Shown here: positions 52,821 through 62,330 of the stretch, one piece after another
Position numbering within the stretch: the stretch's first letter is position 1
How the letters are laid out: each line of letters begins with the position of its first letter
Source of the DNA: Branchinecta lynchi
Taxonomy: Eukaryota > Arthropoda > Branchiopoda > Anostraca > Branchinectidae
Assembly: GCA_023053575.1 (NCBI GenBank)
Contig: JAKZAP010000018.1
Coordinates: 12,924,202-12,988,201 of the forward strand
Length of the DNA stretch: 64,000 nucleotides
Direction: 5' to 3'
The notes under the pieces: model-generated
The model's database searches: none
What the model was told of the DNA's origin: nothing
Seen by the model: only the letters and a program-made list of their open reading frames with translations
Position numbers and translations under genes: made by a program

Positions 52821-54134
52821 TTAGTATATGACTTCTGATAATTTTCTCTTTTTCAATTTGAAATAAACAAACTTAATGTTGTATCTATTTTCAAATTTGT
52901 GTATATCTTTAGTATCCATTGGGAAGTTGGTAACCCCTTCGAAATCAAATTCGTTTTCATATTGTTTATATTTCGAAATTCTTTCCGGATGATCCTTAGC
53001 TGGATGTAGATTTGCTAAGATAGACCAAAGGAAACATTTCTGGTCGTTATTTTCAATATTCAAGCAAGCTCTTTTATTTTTTACGAAATCTGGCAGTATT
53101 TTAAACGTTCCTCCCATGTAAGATTCTATTCGTGTCATCCTATAATCAATTCCTTCATACCGACTAAATTGTAGCCCAGATCGAGGGGTATTACTTAAAG
53201 AACTAAGTCTCTTGTTATTATCATTCAAATGATTATGAGTAAGAATGCTATTTTTATTTAAAATCCAAGAAGTACTGTTGTAATACACTACTACTTCTTC
53301 ATCATTCTCCTGTCGATGGAAAATAACACGAGTTACGAACTGAACTCTATATTGATAAAGTTCATTCATCCGCCGCTGTAAATCGGCGAAAGTAAAAGCA
53401 ATAAGAGTATGTTCATCTCTTCCATTGCTTTCAACTGATACGTTTACAGTGTACAAATTCTCATTTTCCCTAGAGATAGTAGGTTGTTCTTCTTCTTCAG
53501 TTCTAAATAAATGATCAGGAATTAATTTTTCTACTTGGATTTTTTTCTTATTTATGAAGAGAGTTGATAAATCGATTACTTTCTGTCTACTGTTATCACG
53601 TCTTTCTGTTTGATTTCTTATGATATCTCTATTTTTCTGTACGGAATCTTTATGTTTGGTAATAATATTATTATAGTATTCTTCAACCTTTTGTATGACT
53701 TCTTCTCGGTTTCCGCGAGTTGATAGGTTCTTGTTTTTCAGAAATTTCTTTAATTCGCTTGTCTCTTTTTCTTTGTTATCATTGTATTCTTGTTTTAGTT
53801 TTGTAATGGTGATATTATTTTCTTTTATCTCATCTTCCAGAATGGTTCGTAATCTCGGTTCTGGTTTGTAGTCGGATGGTCTGTTCTTATTATGAGTTCT
53901 TTCGCTTCTGCGTTCAATTTTAATTTTATCTTCAGCTATCAAAATATACTTATTAAGATGGTTTATTATATTATTTTTTATTTCATGTTTCTTAGCTCCA
54001 TTTGTTTTGATTTTATTAATTTTCGCATAAGTCCGCAGTTCATTATATGTGTATAGCGATAATCTTTGTATAACCACTTTGTTGTTTGATATAACCTTTT
54101 TACAAAGCTGAATAACCTCTGCAGTATTCATCAT
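52821..54134 (-). pseudogene. Polinton DNA polymerase B, N-terminal part
   Basis: 437 residues. Two SAP-like helix-turn-helix segments occur: LYTYNELRTYAKINKIKTNG and LKKFLKNKNLSTRGNREEVI. The second follows a Lys/Glu-rich helix. The C-terminal block NIENNDQKCFLWSILANLHP precedes the exonuclease in Polinton polymerases. The frame stops at 52821. Short coding remnants in another frame continue to about 52765 and then join abruptly to the end of the exonuclease. Most of the exonuclease domain is therefore deleted, with a frameshift nearby. Confidence 0.8.
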
Positions 54135-54214
54135 TTAATAGGGGAACATTTTTATTAATGAATATCTCCCGTCTGCGTTTTATCAGTCGTAAAGAAAAGC
54201 ACTGGTTTCAGTAT

Positions 54215-54440
54215 GCGTTTCACGGAGGAAGCGCTATCTAGATTGTCTCCGATCAGTCAAGAAAGTTTCAGTAGAGTTCCGTAGATAGCAGATGTGTTTT
54301 GTGTTTCACGGAGTCAAGAAATTTTCAGTAGAGTTCCGTAGATAGCAGATGTGTTTTGTGTTTCACGGAGGAAGCGCTATCTAGATTCTCTCCGATCAGT
54401 CAAGAAAGATTCCATACAGTTTAGCAGGTGGCGGATGTGT
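54215..54440. repeat. 86-bp tandem repeat upstream of the small ORF pair, block 1
   Basis: A unit with TTTCACGGAG, AAGCGCTATCTAGATT, TCTCCGATCAGTCAAGAAAG and TTCCGTAGATAGCAGATGTG is present two to three times between the divergent PolB and small ORF genes. Block 2 (55990-56300) has four units. It is probably the promoter region. Confidence 0.75.
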
Positions 54441-54501
54441 TCCGAATCGCGAACCTTTCATTCAATCAAATAATTTCTGAAACAATTTTATTATATAATA
54501 A

Positions 54502-54921
54502 ATGGAAGAATTAGAAAAGAAAATGTATGTTTACCGTCGCAGTTACAAGTACTACAATCGTATAAGTAATAGCTTACTTGTATCCAAATTCCTCTTTTCG
54601 GCAGCAGGAATGTCTGCGTTTCTAGTGCTACCTTTAGCTTCTTTAAGTTTGGGTGCTGTTATCATCGAAATAATTGAAAAGCAGTTAAGCATTGCTGATA
54701 GAAAAGCAGAATTTAGGACAAATTACAATTTTTATACTGAGTTGTTCTCAATGCTAAAATGCGGACAATTGACAACTGAGGAGGTAATTCAGAGAGAAAC
54801 AGAGATGCGTAAAACCTTTCGATTTTTTCCTCGCGAAAAATATATGAAACAAGTCCGTCTGAATGGCTATAAATATTGTAATAAATCTATAAAAAGTCAA
54901 GAAAATTTACCAAAAATATAA
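54502..54921 (+). CDS. Small Polinton protein with a membrane-like segment, copy 1
   Basis: 139 residues. A basic N-terminus rich in Tyr (MYVYRRSYKYYNRISNSLL) is followed by a hydrophobic segment (AAGMSAFLVLPLASLSLGAV, residues about 34-55). A charged helical part ending FRFFPREKYMKQVRLNGYKY follows. It may be a hairpin membrane protein. Small membrane proteins near PolB are common in Polintons, but I cannot match this one to a named family. A second copy at 56387-56809 differs at few positions, so the frame has been kept. Confidence 0.6.
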   Translation: MEELEKKMYVYRRSYKYYNRISNSLLVSKFLFSAAGMSAFLVLPLASLSLGAVIIEIIEKQLSIADRKAEFRTNYNFYTELFSMLKCGQLTTEEVIQRETEMRKTFRFFPREKYMKQVRLNGYKYCNKSIKSQENLPKI

Positions 54922-54924
54922 AAT

Positions 54925-55158
54925 TTTTGCAAAACCTCCCACCCCAGACATTGAAGATTGAAGATATTTATTTGTCGTCTTATTATTTTTTATGGTGTGT
55001 CTGGGGTGCCCCGTGAGGGGAGGAAACCCTCTGAGTTTTTTGTTCGCCATCCTCACCATTAACCTCAAGTTGATGGCGGGATTCGATCTCACGACATCAT
55101 TGATGAAGTGGTTGATCTAAGACGTTGCAACATCTTAGACCACTACACCAACGGGGCC
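54925..55158 (-). mobile_element. tRNA-derived SINE, minus strand
   Basis: On the minus strand it begins GGCCCCGTTGGTGTAGTGG, with box A TGGTGTAGTGG (55140-55150) and box B GATCGAATCC (55079-55088), the internal promoter of RNA polymerase III. A non-tRNA body with GAGGGTTTCCTCCCCTCACG and CACCCCAGACA follows. It is absent from the duplicate block, so it inserted after the duplication. Confidence 0.7.
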
Positions 55159-55402
55159 TGCAGAATCTCCGCAACGAAATATTTTGTGATGTGAATACTA
55201 ATGCGCAATGAGATTTTCTGTTTTTTGTTGCCCTAAGAGCTTTATCAGTACTAGAGGTAGAATTGTGGGTACGTCGAGGAGATTTTAATTTGATGATGTG
55301 ATGAATATCGATTTTTTTTTTTTACATTAGATATTATCAATAAAAATATGTATGTGAGTTTGTGAGTCTGGATTTTTATTTAATAAAATCATCCTCTAAT
55401 AA

Positions 55403-55711
55403 ATGGAGTCCACAAAGGAAGTCTTGAATACAATCAGAATGAATAAATACAATGAGACAATCAGGAAAGAAGAACTAGTTCTAGGATTGAAATATACTAT
55501 CGTTAAAATGAGAATTGCTAAGACAAAATACGGTGATAAGTTGGTTGTAGTTATTAATCATAATGACAAACCCTGTGATTTGTTTATAACACAGAAATAT
55601 AATGCCATTGCTAACGAATTATTTTTAAAGAAAAATCTAGTTTCGCAACCGATTGTACGCGAAAACAAGAACAAAGAAACATATGTGGATTTAGAACTGT
55701 TTACTCAGTAA
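55403..55711 (+). CDS. Small Polinton protein, possible single-strand DNA-binding fold, copy 1
   Basis: 102 residues. The middle part reads VLGLKYTIVKMRIAKTKYGD, then KLVVVINHNDKPCDLFITQK, with alternating hydrophobic strands and a YG.K.VV pattern. This resembles the OB-fold-like small proteins encoded by many Polintons and adintovirus-like elements. The assignment rests on pattern only. The ATG at 55403 follows ATAAAATCATCCTCTAATAA. A nearly identical copy is at 57851-58159. Confidence 0.6.
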   Translation: MESTKEVLNTIRMNKYNETIRKEELVLGLKYTIVKMRIAKTKYGDKLVVVINHNDKPCDLFITQKYNAIANELFLKKNLVSQPIVRENKNKETYVDLELFTQ

Positions 55712-56386
55712 TATTTGAATAAAAAATGAAAAATGTAAAAAAAAAAGAAGTAGTGTATATTGTAGTATTTTATATGTAGTAAAGGGTAATATTTCTCATT
55801 TCTTGTATCCTTTATTTTGGAAGTAAGAAAATAAAAATGTTCTTAAAAAGGGGGGTAATTTTTAACCTTTTTACAAAGCTGAATAACCTCTGCAGTATTC
55901 ATCATTTAATAGGGGAACATTTTTTATTAATGAATTTCTCCCGACTGCGTTTTCTTAGTCGTAAAGAAAAGCACTGGTTTCAGTATGCGTTTCACTGAGC
56001 AAGCGCTGTCTAGATTGTCTCCGATCAGTCAAGAAAGTTTCAGTAGAGTTCCGTAGATAGCAGATGTGTTTTGTGTTTCACGGAGCAAGCGCTATCTAGA
56101 TTCTCTCCGATCAGTCAAGAAAGTTTCAGTAGAGTTCCGTAGATAGCAGATTGTTTTGTGTTTCACGGAGCAAGCGCTATCTAGATTCTCTCCGATCAGT
56201 CAAGAAAGTTTCAGTAGAGTTCCGTAGATAGCAGATTGTTTTGTGTTTCACGGAGCAAGCGCTATCTAGATCCTCTCCGATCAGTCAAGAAAGATTCCGT
56301 ACAGTTTAGCAGGTGGCGGATGTGTTCCGAATCGCGAACCTTTCATTCAATCAAATAATTTCTGAAACAATTTTATTACATAATAA

Positions 56387-56809
56387 ATGGAAGAATTAGA
56401 AAAGAAAATGTATGTTTACCGTCGCAGTTACAAGTACTACAATCGTATAAGTAATAGCTTACTTGTATCCAAATTCCTCTTTTCGGCAGCAGGAATGTCT
56501 GCGTTTCTAGTGCTACCGTTAGCTTCTTTAAGTTTGGGTGCTGTTATCATCGAAATAATTGAAAAGCAATTAAGCATTGCTGATAGAAAAGCAGAATTTA
56601 GGACTATTTATGATTTTTATACTGAGTTGTTGTCAATGCTAAAATGCGGACAATTAACAACTGAGGAGGTAATTCAGAGAGAAACAGAGATGCGTAAAAC
56701 CTTTCGATTTTTTCCTCGCGAAAAATACATGAAACAAGTCCGTCTGAATGGCTATAAATATTGCAAGAACGAAACTATCAATATACAAGAAAATTTACCA
56801 AAAACATAA
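56387..56809 (+). CDS. Small Polinton protein with a membrane-like segment, copy 2
   Basis: 140 residues, nearly the same as 54502-54921. Differences include TIYDFYTELLSML for TNYNFYTELFSML and a different tail (KNETINIQENLPKT). Most changes keep the frame and the chemical character of the residues. The hydrophobic segment is identical. It is preceded by four 86-bp repeats. Confidence 0.6.
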   Translation: MEELEKKMYVYRRSYKYYNRISNSLLVSKFLFSAAGMSAFLVLPLASLSLGAVIIEIIEKQLSIADRKAEFRTIYDFYTELLSMLKCGQLTTEEVIQRETEMRKTFRFFPREKYMKQVRLNGYKYCKNETINIQENLPKT

Positions 56810-56839
56810 ACTATTACTTTATTTCCTACCTATACCCTA

Positions 56840-57090
56840 CCTATCTGAACATACCTTTATTCCTACACGCATTATTTGTCTGCATCATTCCCATATTATA
56901 CAATTTCCATCACTAGTATTAGCCTACCCTCGCCGAATTTCCTTTCTTTCCTCTTTGTTACTACACTCATTATTTGTCTGCATGATACCCAAATTATGCA
57001 ATTTCCATTAACAATATATACTCTTTGTTACTACGCGCATTATTTGTCTGCATCGTACACAAATCACGCAATTTCCATCACCAGTAAATT
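56840..57090. repeat. Three diverged repeats with ATTATTTGTCTGCAT
   Basis: The phrase (C/A)(C/G)(A/G)CATTATTTGTCTGCAT followed by ACAATTTCCAT or GCAATTTCCAT occurs at about 56866, 56965 and 57035. Short frames across it are repeat-driven. No gene is called. Confidence 0.55.
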
Positions 57091-57144
57091 ACATCATCAG
57101 TCTCCGGTATGACTAACTATCATCTTAAAACCTTGCTTCAGATC

Positions 57145-57345
57145 TCACGACTAGCTCCGATAGCGTAACGGTCTAGCGTCTTGCTAACGTTCTGGCCCGC
57201 TATTCTATGTCATCGGATCGAATCCCGCTGCTAGCAATTTCTGTTAGTAGGGGGTGATGGCGGGAAAAAACTCGTTGAGTTTCCTTTCCAGTCGGAGCTG
57301 TCTCCAGACAATTAATACAACCATTCTACAACAACAACAAACACT
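57145..57345 (+). mobile_element. tRNA-derived SINE, plus strand (first)
   Basis: Box A TAGCGTAACGG (57161-57171) and box B GGATCGAATCC (57215-57225) have tRNA-like spacing. A body with GATGGCGGGAAAAAACTCG, GAGTTTCCTTTCC and TCTCCAGACAATTAAT follows. Confidence 0.65.
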
Positions 57346-57464
57346 CGAGGTGTACCACCATCACACCTCTTAATTTTCCCCGTATTTCTTGTCTGGAGGC
57401 GAGAGGTTTTGCAATTATTTACGATGACTCATATCACATCAGAAAATGCAAACTTCTCCATTCG

Positions 57465-57710
57465 AATGAGGACCCCGATGGCTCTGTTGGTTAGCGCAAT
57501 GGCCCGTGCTAATTAGCATCAATCAGACCTCGCAAGTTCGAATCCTACAGACGGCAGTTTGTAGCGATTCAAAAAACTCCTAGGAGTTTCCCTGTTCAGG
57601 GGCCTCCCAGACTAATAGCCATCACCATATTTTGCCTTGCGGTTGCTTAACGCAACTATTCTTCAAAGTCTGGGGGTGTGGGGTTTTGCAAAAATATTTT
57701 ACAAAGTTCA
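57465..57710 (+). mobile_element. tRNA-derived SINE, plus strand (second)
   Basis: GGCTCTGTTGGTTAGCGCAATGG carries box A (57492-57502) and GTTCGAATCC is box B (57536-57545). The body includes CTAGGAGTTTCCCTG and CCTCCCAGACTAATAGCC, which resembles the bodies of the other two SINEs. The head is derived from a different tRNA or is strongly diverged. Confidence 0.65.
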
Positions 57711-57850
57711 AAATCGGTAATCATCACATCATCACAAACTCAGTACTACGTCTCTATCTATCGCATCTACGTGATAAAGGTGGCTGGTTTCTATTACCAG
57801 ATGTTTCAAAGCGATTGGGATTTTTATTTAATAAAATCATCCACTAATAA

Positions 57851-58159
57851 ATGGAGTCCACAAAGGAAGTCTTGAATACAATCAGAATGAATAAATACAA
57901 TGAGACAATAAGGAAAGAAGAACTAGTGTTAGGATTGAAATATACTATCGTTAAAATGAGAATTGCTAAGACAAAATATGGTGATAAGTTGGTTGTAGTC
58001 ATTAATCATAATGACAAACCATGTGATTTGTTTATAACACAGAAATATAATGCCATTGCTAACGAATTACTTTTAAAGAAAAATCTAGTTTTGCAACCGA
58101 TTGTACGCGAAAACAAGAACAAAGAAACATATGTGGATTTAGAACTGTTTACTCAGTAA
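57851..58159 (+). CDS. Small Polinton protein, possible single-strand DNA-binding fold, copy 2
   Basis: 102 residues, differing from 55403-55711 at only two (LLLKKNLVLQP for LFLKKNLVSQP). Several of the other base changes between the copies are silent, which suggests the frame was under constraint for some time after duplication. Function is as proposed for copy 1. Confidence 0.6.
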   Translation: MESTKEVLNTIRMNKYNETIRKEELVLGLKYTIVKMRIAKTKYGDKLVVVINHNDKPCDLFITQKYNAIANELLLKKNLVLQPIVRENKNKETYVDLELFTQ

Positions 58160-58412
58160 TATTTGAAAAAAAAAGAAGTAGTGTATATTGTAGTATTTTA
58201 TGTGTAGTAAAGGGTAATATTTCTCATTTCTTGTATCCTTTATTTTGGAAGTAAGAGAATAAAAATGTTCTTAAAAAAGGGGATAATTTGGTAAAAAGGA
58301 TGTTAAAATTTAAGAAATTGATGTTAAAATAGGGTTTTGAAATTGGGGGGAGGGTGGGGTGGGAGCGGGGATCTTATACTACTCATTCGATTATCGATGG
58401 ATTGTAGATATA

Positions 58413-58568
58413 CACTGTAAAAAGTTTTTCCGAATAAGGATGCAGTATTTGCTACTGGTAATAATCTAATCTCTATTGGGATAAAATTAATCCGAATGGG
58501 ATAATCTTATCTCAATAAAGACAAGAATAATCCCAGTAGCAAATACTGCAAGATTTTCTTTTACAGTG
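58413..58568. mobile_element. TA-flanked MITE, copy in hC
   Basis: CACTGTAAAA inverted termini and TA flanks (58411-58412, 58569-58570). Confidence 0.72.
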
Positions 58569-58573
58569 TAAGC

Positions 58574-58854
58574 TCACATTAGTTGTTCTAATTTAAGAGC
58601 ACAGAACATGCGGAAAACCATATTACCTTCGGTTGTAGTGGCTGTTGACGGCGTAGTTGCTGAACTCGTTGATGAGCTCGGTGTAATTGATGAAGAGATT
58701 GGTGTAGAACTGGTCGTTTCAGGCGAAACAACAGTACTTGGACTGGTCGATGAGCTCAGCGTAGTTGTTGAAGGAGTTGAGGAGACAGTAGTACTTGTCG
58801 CGACCGATTCAGTAAAGGCGACTGTTGAAGATTCCGATGATGTGGATTGGGTGC
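58574..58854 (-). pseudogene. Ser/Thr-rich ORF interrupted by a Gypsy 5' LTR (hC)
   Basis: Same truncated mucin-like frame as at 7544 and 33358, cut by the LTR at 58855. Confidence 0.38.
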
Positions 58855-59324
58855 TGTAACCCATGTCTAAAATGTATGGACGCAAGTTCATTACTTCGTT
58901 TCCGTATTACCTTCACCCCGCGGTCGTGAGCTATTTCAATTGACAATGAATTCTGAGCGCGGGTGAAAGATGAGCATTTCGCATGGAATGCGCTCGGCAA
59001 GGATTGAATGGTAGTTAAGTTTGAGCTACCATCGAGGCAGCATGAGCGCTGCAGGAGTAGGGAGAGGACGCGAATTATTGGGCTGAGTATCGTTAATATG
59101 TTCTAGTGTAATTAGGTTACCACATCACATTCTTTTGTTGTACCTCTCTGCCGTAACGTCATGTAAATAAACCTATAGTTAGTTTTCCAAGATTTATCTA
59201 GTTATGTTCCTTCCCACGTCGGTCACGTTATTATTTGGTTAAGCCAACAACCGCTCGGTTGGTTTATCATTCGCTACCAGTTCTTATTATTATTATTCTT
59301 TTACTAAATTGTAAGAAGGTAACA
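58855..59324 (+). repeat. 5' LTR of Gypsy copy C (470 bp)
   Basis: TGTAACCC to GGTAACA with the 470-bp variant. It is preceded by GTGC and followed by the primer-binding site at 59326. Confidence 0.9.
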
Positions 59325-59548
59325 ATGGTGTGCAGCGTTGGTTCTGTAGTTTTGATTCTACAGACTTTACTGTATCTTTGAGGTACAGTAACGGAGTGAA
59401 CGAATCTTAAAGTAAAAATCATGCAACTTGGAAAATAAGAAACAAAATTTAAAAATACACATAGATTTTTTTTTTTTTTTTTTTTTTTTGTGGTGTGGAC
59501 CTAGTTTAAGGTATTAGAGTGTTTTTGTTAACATAGGCTTAAAGTAGA

Positions 59549-60355
59549 ATGGAAAAGGTAGAGTCGAAACCGCTTACGCCGGACGTTGTTTTGAAGTTGT
59601 TAGATTCCCTTCCTTCGTATAGTGGTAAATCGGATGTCGCTGAGTTCATAAAAAAAGTTGCGATTATCTCGAAAATCGTAACATGGGACCAGCTGAAACT
59701 TTTTCTGGGTCTCAAGTTCGATGAAGTCACATTTTCTTTTTGGTCGGCGTCGGATCCTGACGATTTTGACTCGTTCAAAAGTTCTTTTGAGTCCCGTTTT
59801 GCCGGGACCAGTTCGGCTCGTAAGCTAAAGTACGGTAAGCTTTCTCTCATGCCGAATCAGTCACTGTTGGATTTCTGCGCATTAGTGAAGGAGTCGTGCG
59901 TAGAGAAATTTTGCGATGAAGCGACTGATTTGGTTATGTTGAATGAGTTGGTGAACGGGTTGACGTCACAATTTGCCAAATTGTTGCTACAGAAGGAGCC
60001 GGCTACGTTTGACCAAGCCGTGGAAATTTTGTCACGGGCGGAGGAGGTGGATTTGGCTCTGAAGTTGCGTTCTGATTGTTCGGTAAATTTTGTGGCGAAA
60101 GCGCGTAATCAGAATCGTAACCGAGGCCGAGGTCGTGGTGGTTTTCAGCCTATTGGATCACGTCGGGGAATGTCGTCTGTTCCGACGGCTAGCGGTAGTT
60201 CAGGTTCGAAGGTGAATACGTCGATTAGGCCTAGTGTAAATAAAAATTCGGATGACGGTAAGCCTATTTGTAATCGTTGTATGAAGGTCGGTCACATTAA
60301 GAGAAATTGTCGCGTCAAATTATCGGGAGGTTTAAACTCCGTCGGTCGCGTTTAG
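59549..60355 (+). CDS. gag: Gypsy copy C Gag
   Basis: 268 residues, nearly identical to copies A and B. Differences include KFCDEATD for KFGDEATD and VAKARNQ for VAEARNQ. The CCHC knuckle is intact. The slippery heptamer TTTAAAC is at 60331-60337. Confidence 0.9.
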   Translation: MEKVESKPLTPDVVLKLLDSLPSYSGKSDVAEFIKKVAIISKIVTWDQLKLFLGLKFDEVTFSFWSASDPDDFDSFKSSFESRFAGTSSARKLKYGKLSLMPNQSLLDFCALVKESCVEKFCDEATDLVMLNELVNGLTSQFAKLLLQKEPATFDQAVEILSRAEEVDLALKLRSDCSVNFVAKARNQNRNRGRGRGGFQPIGSRRGMSSVPTASGSSGSKVNTSIRPSVNKNSDDGKPICNRCMKVGHIKRNCRVKLSGGLNSVGRV

Positions 60356-60840
60356 CAGCAGGAATAAGCGGCGGCCGTGAGGAATCTGTACCTGCAACAT
60401 CCCTAGGCGTTAATGAAGTTTATGTCGGTAGTTGGCAAGATTTACCCATGGTGAAATGTTTTTCGGCGAGGGGTCGACAACTCATGTCTCTTTTTGATTC
60501 GGGAGCTTCGCGGTCATTAATTGGAGAGTGTGACTTCAAGAAATTGGACTCCAGTTGTGTGGTTGAGTATGAAGCCAGGAACGGATCGTTTCGGGCTATT
60601 ACTGGAAATCCTTTGGAGTTTACGGCACGTGCATGTATTGAGTTGGATATTCGACACAAGAAAGTAATAATGGAAGTATTTGTGTGTCCGTCACTTCCAT
60701 ACCCGTTGGTAGTTGGTTACCGGGAAATGAAGTTAAATCGATTGATTTTTGATGCCGAAAATTGCGAGTTTTGTTTAAAGATGATTTTAGTAAGGATGCA
60801 AGGGACTGTTGTGGTGTCGTTCTTGAAATGCCGCAGATAG
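60307..60840 (+). CDS. pro: Gypsy copy C protease, -1 frame
   Basis: Carries FDSGASRSLI; one change is IGECDF for IRECDF. It ends at TAG 60838, as in copy A, without the copy B deletion. The second heptamer TTTAAAG is at 60774-60780. Confidence 0.83.
   Translation: MSRQIIGRFKLRRSRLAAGISGGREESVPATSLGVNEVYVGSWQDLPMVKCFSARGRQLMSLFDSGASRSLIGECDFKKLDSSCVVEYEARNGSFRAITGNPLEFTARACIELDIRHKKVIMEVFVCPSLPYPLVVGYREMKLNRLIFDAENCEFCLKMILVRMQGTVVVSFLKCRR
60331..60337 (+). promoter_or_regulatory. -1 frameshift site gag to pro, copy C
   Basis: TTTAAAC in the gag frame, as in copies A and B. Confidence 0.78.
60774..60780 (+). promoter_or_regulatory. -1 frameshift site pro to pol, copy C
   Basis: TTTAAAG in the protease frame, as in copies A and B. 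Confidence 0.66.
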
Positions 60841-62330
60841 AAACTACAGCAACAGGTGCAGAAGCTCTTAACGCCGTTGGTGTAAAAACGGCAGTAGCGG
60901 AATGGACGGTGCGTGTAGCCGAGCCGAGCTTTATGTCCCCGTGGTGTGTACAGCAAATTAAGGTGGTGGTTGAAACGAATAATTCTGATGCTAGTGTAGT
61001 AGATAAGTGTGTAGCTCCTAAGTTAGGTTACGTTGTGTCCGAGTTTAAAGGGAATGGTTTGGAAATTGAGGATCAGTTAACAGAAATAACGGACAGTGGT
61101 TGGTATGTGTTGGTTACAAACGATACAGAAAAGTCGTTTAAGTTAAGGAAAAAGACTGTCCTAGGAAAAATTTTTGAGATTTCAGAGAATGATTTAGTTA
61201 CGGATCCAAATTTGATAATCAACCATGTTAGCGGTTTTGTAAATAGTTTTTCGTCTAGTGATGTTGCGTGTCCACCCGCGGAAGGTCAGGCCGATTTTGA
61301 GTCACATCCTAACCCTAGAAATTTAACCCGGGATGAACTGTTTAAGTTGTTTAAAACAGATCACATAGAATCGGATTTGGTTCGTGCAAGGTTGTCAGAC
61401 CTTATTTTCCGATATAGAGACATTTTTGCTACCCATGAGACACACCTTGGTGCGTGTGACCTAATAGAGCATGAGATTAATACAGGTGACAGTGCTCCAG
61501 TCCGTAGCCGCCCATATAGCGTTGCACATTCGTTACAGCCGATTTTAAAAGACAAGATTGATACATTGCTCCGAGCCCAAATTATCGAAGAGTCTGAAGG
61601 ACCATACAGTTCGCCAGTAATTTTACTAAAAAAGAAGAATGGTGAGTGGCGTATGGCAGTGGATTACCGGGCTCTTAATAAAAATACGGTCAAGGACTGC
61701 TATGGATTACCGAAAATACAGGATCTTTTGGATAGAATGTCGCAGTCTAAGTACTATTCGTCAATGGACTTTTTTGCGGGTTATTATCAATGTTTGCTTC
61801 GAAAGACGGATCGCGAAAAGACGGGATTCATAACCCCGTATGGCCTGTTTCAGTTTATTCGCGCTCCGTTCGGGTTAACTAACATGCCGCCTACGTTCCA
61901 GAGACTCATGGAAAGAGTATTTCGGTCCCTTTTGCACAAATTTTTGGAAGTATTTTTGGATGATGTAAATTTACATACGAAGGACCTTGAATCACAGTTT
62001 ATTTTGTTAGAAGAGGTGTTTGCAAAAATCAGGGCAGCGGATTTGCGTTTAAGGCCGTCGAAGTGTCGCTTTTTGGCTAGATCAGGTACGATCCTAGGAC
62101 ACGTGCTAGAGAATGGTACCATTAGGCCTACTCCGGATAAAATACGTGCGGTTCAAGATCTGAAGTACCCAAGCAACGTCAAGGAGCTGAGAACAACGTT
62201 AGGCCTATTCTCATGGTTTCGCAAGTACATTCCGAGATTTTCACAAATCGCCCGTCCGCTGGTAGAACTAACAAAAAAAATGTTAAGTTTGAATTTGGTG
62301 ATGAACAAAAGTCAGCGTTTGAAATTTTGA
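60781..62330 (+). pseudogene. pol: Gypsy copy C Pol: linker and reverse transcriptase
   Basis: RT motifs are as in copy A (SMDFFAGYYQ, VFLDDVNLH). A run of 8 A at 62273-62280 replaces the 9 A of copies A and B. The 1-nt loss shifts the frame at the RT to RNase H border, and the frame ends at 62330. PRFSQIARP replaces PGFSQIARP just before. Confidence 0.9.

Larger units (their letters stand above)
55866..58270 (+). repeat. Tandem duplication of the small-ORF block (block 2 of 54095-55810)
   Basis: Block 2 starts in the first codons of polB (TTTTTACAAAGCTGAATAACC, CATCATTTAATAGGGG), as at 54095. It then repeats the 86-bp array, both small ORFs and the AT-rich tail (GTGTATATTGTAGTATTTTA). Block 2 is longer because of SINEs and local repeats at 56820-57720. 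Confidence 0.85.
47774..58383. mobile_element. Polinton/Maverick remnant (10.6 kb), ends missing
   Basis: It contains a Polinton gene set: retroviral-type integrase, adenain-like protease, A32-type packaging ATPase, protein-primed PolB and small ORFs. There are no terminal inverted repeats: the left edge cuts the integrase gene and the right edge is a G-rich stretch next to host ATTCGATTATCG. No major or minor capsid gene was recognised. It sits across a deletion that removed the end of the copy B LTR and part of a host unit, so it probably arrived by rearrangement rather than by integration of a full element. Confidence 0.82.
58384..58854. repeat. Host repeat unit hC, partial
   Basis: It runs from CATTCGATTATCG to the GTGC before the copy C LTR. 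The first part of the unit is missing at the Polinton junction. It contains the MITE copy at 58413-58568. Confidence 0.82.

Noticed and set aside
47774..58383. A complete Polinton with capsid genes
   Set aside because: No terminal inverted repeats, integrase cut at the edge, and no ORF with capsid-like length or motifs.
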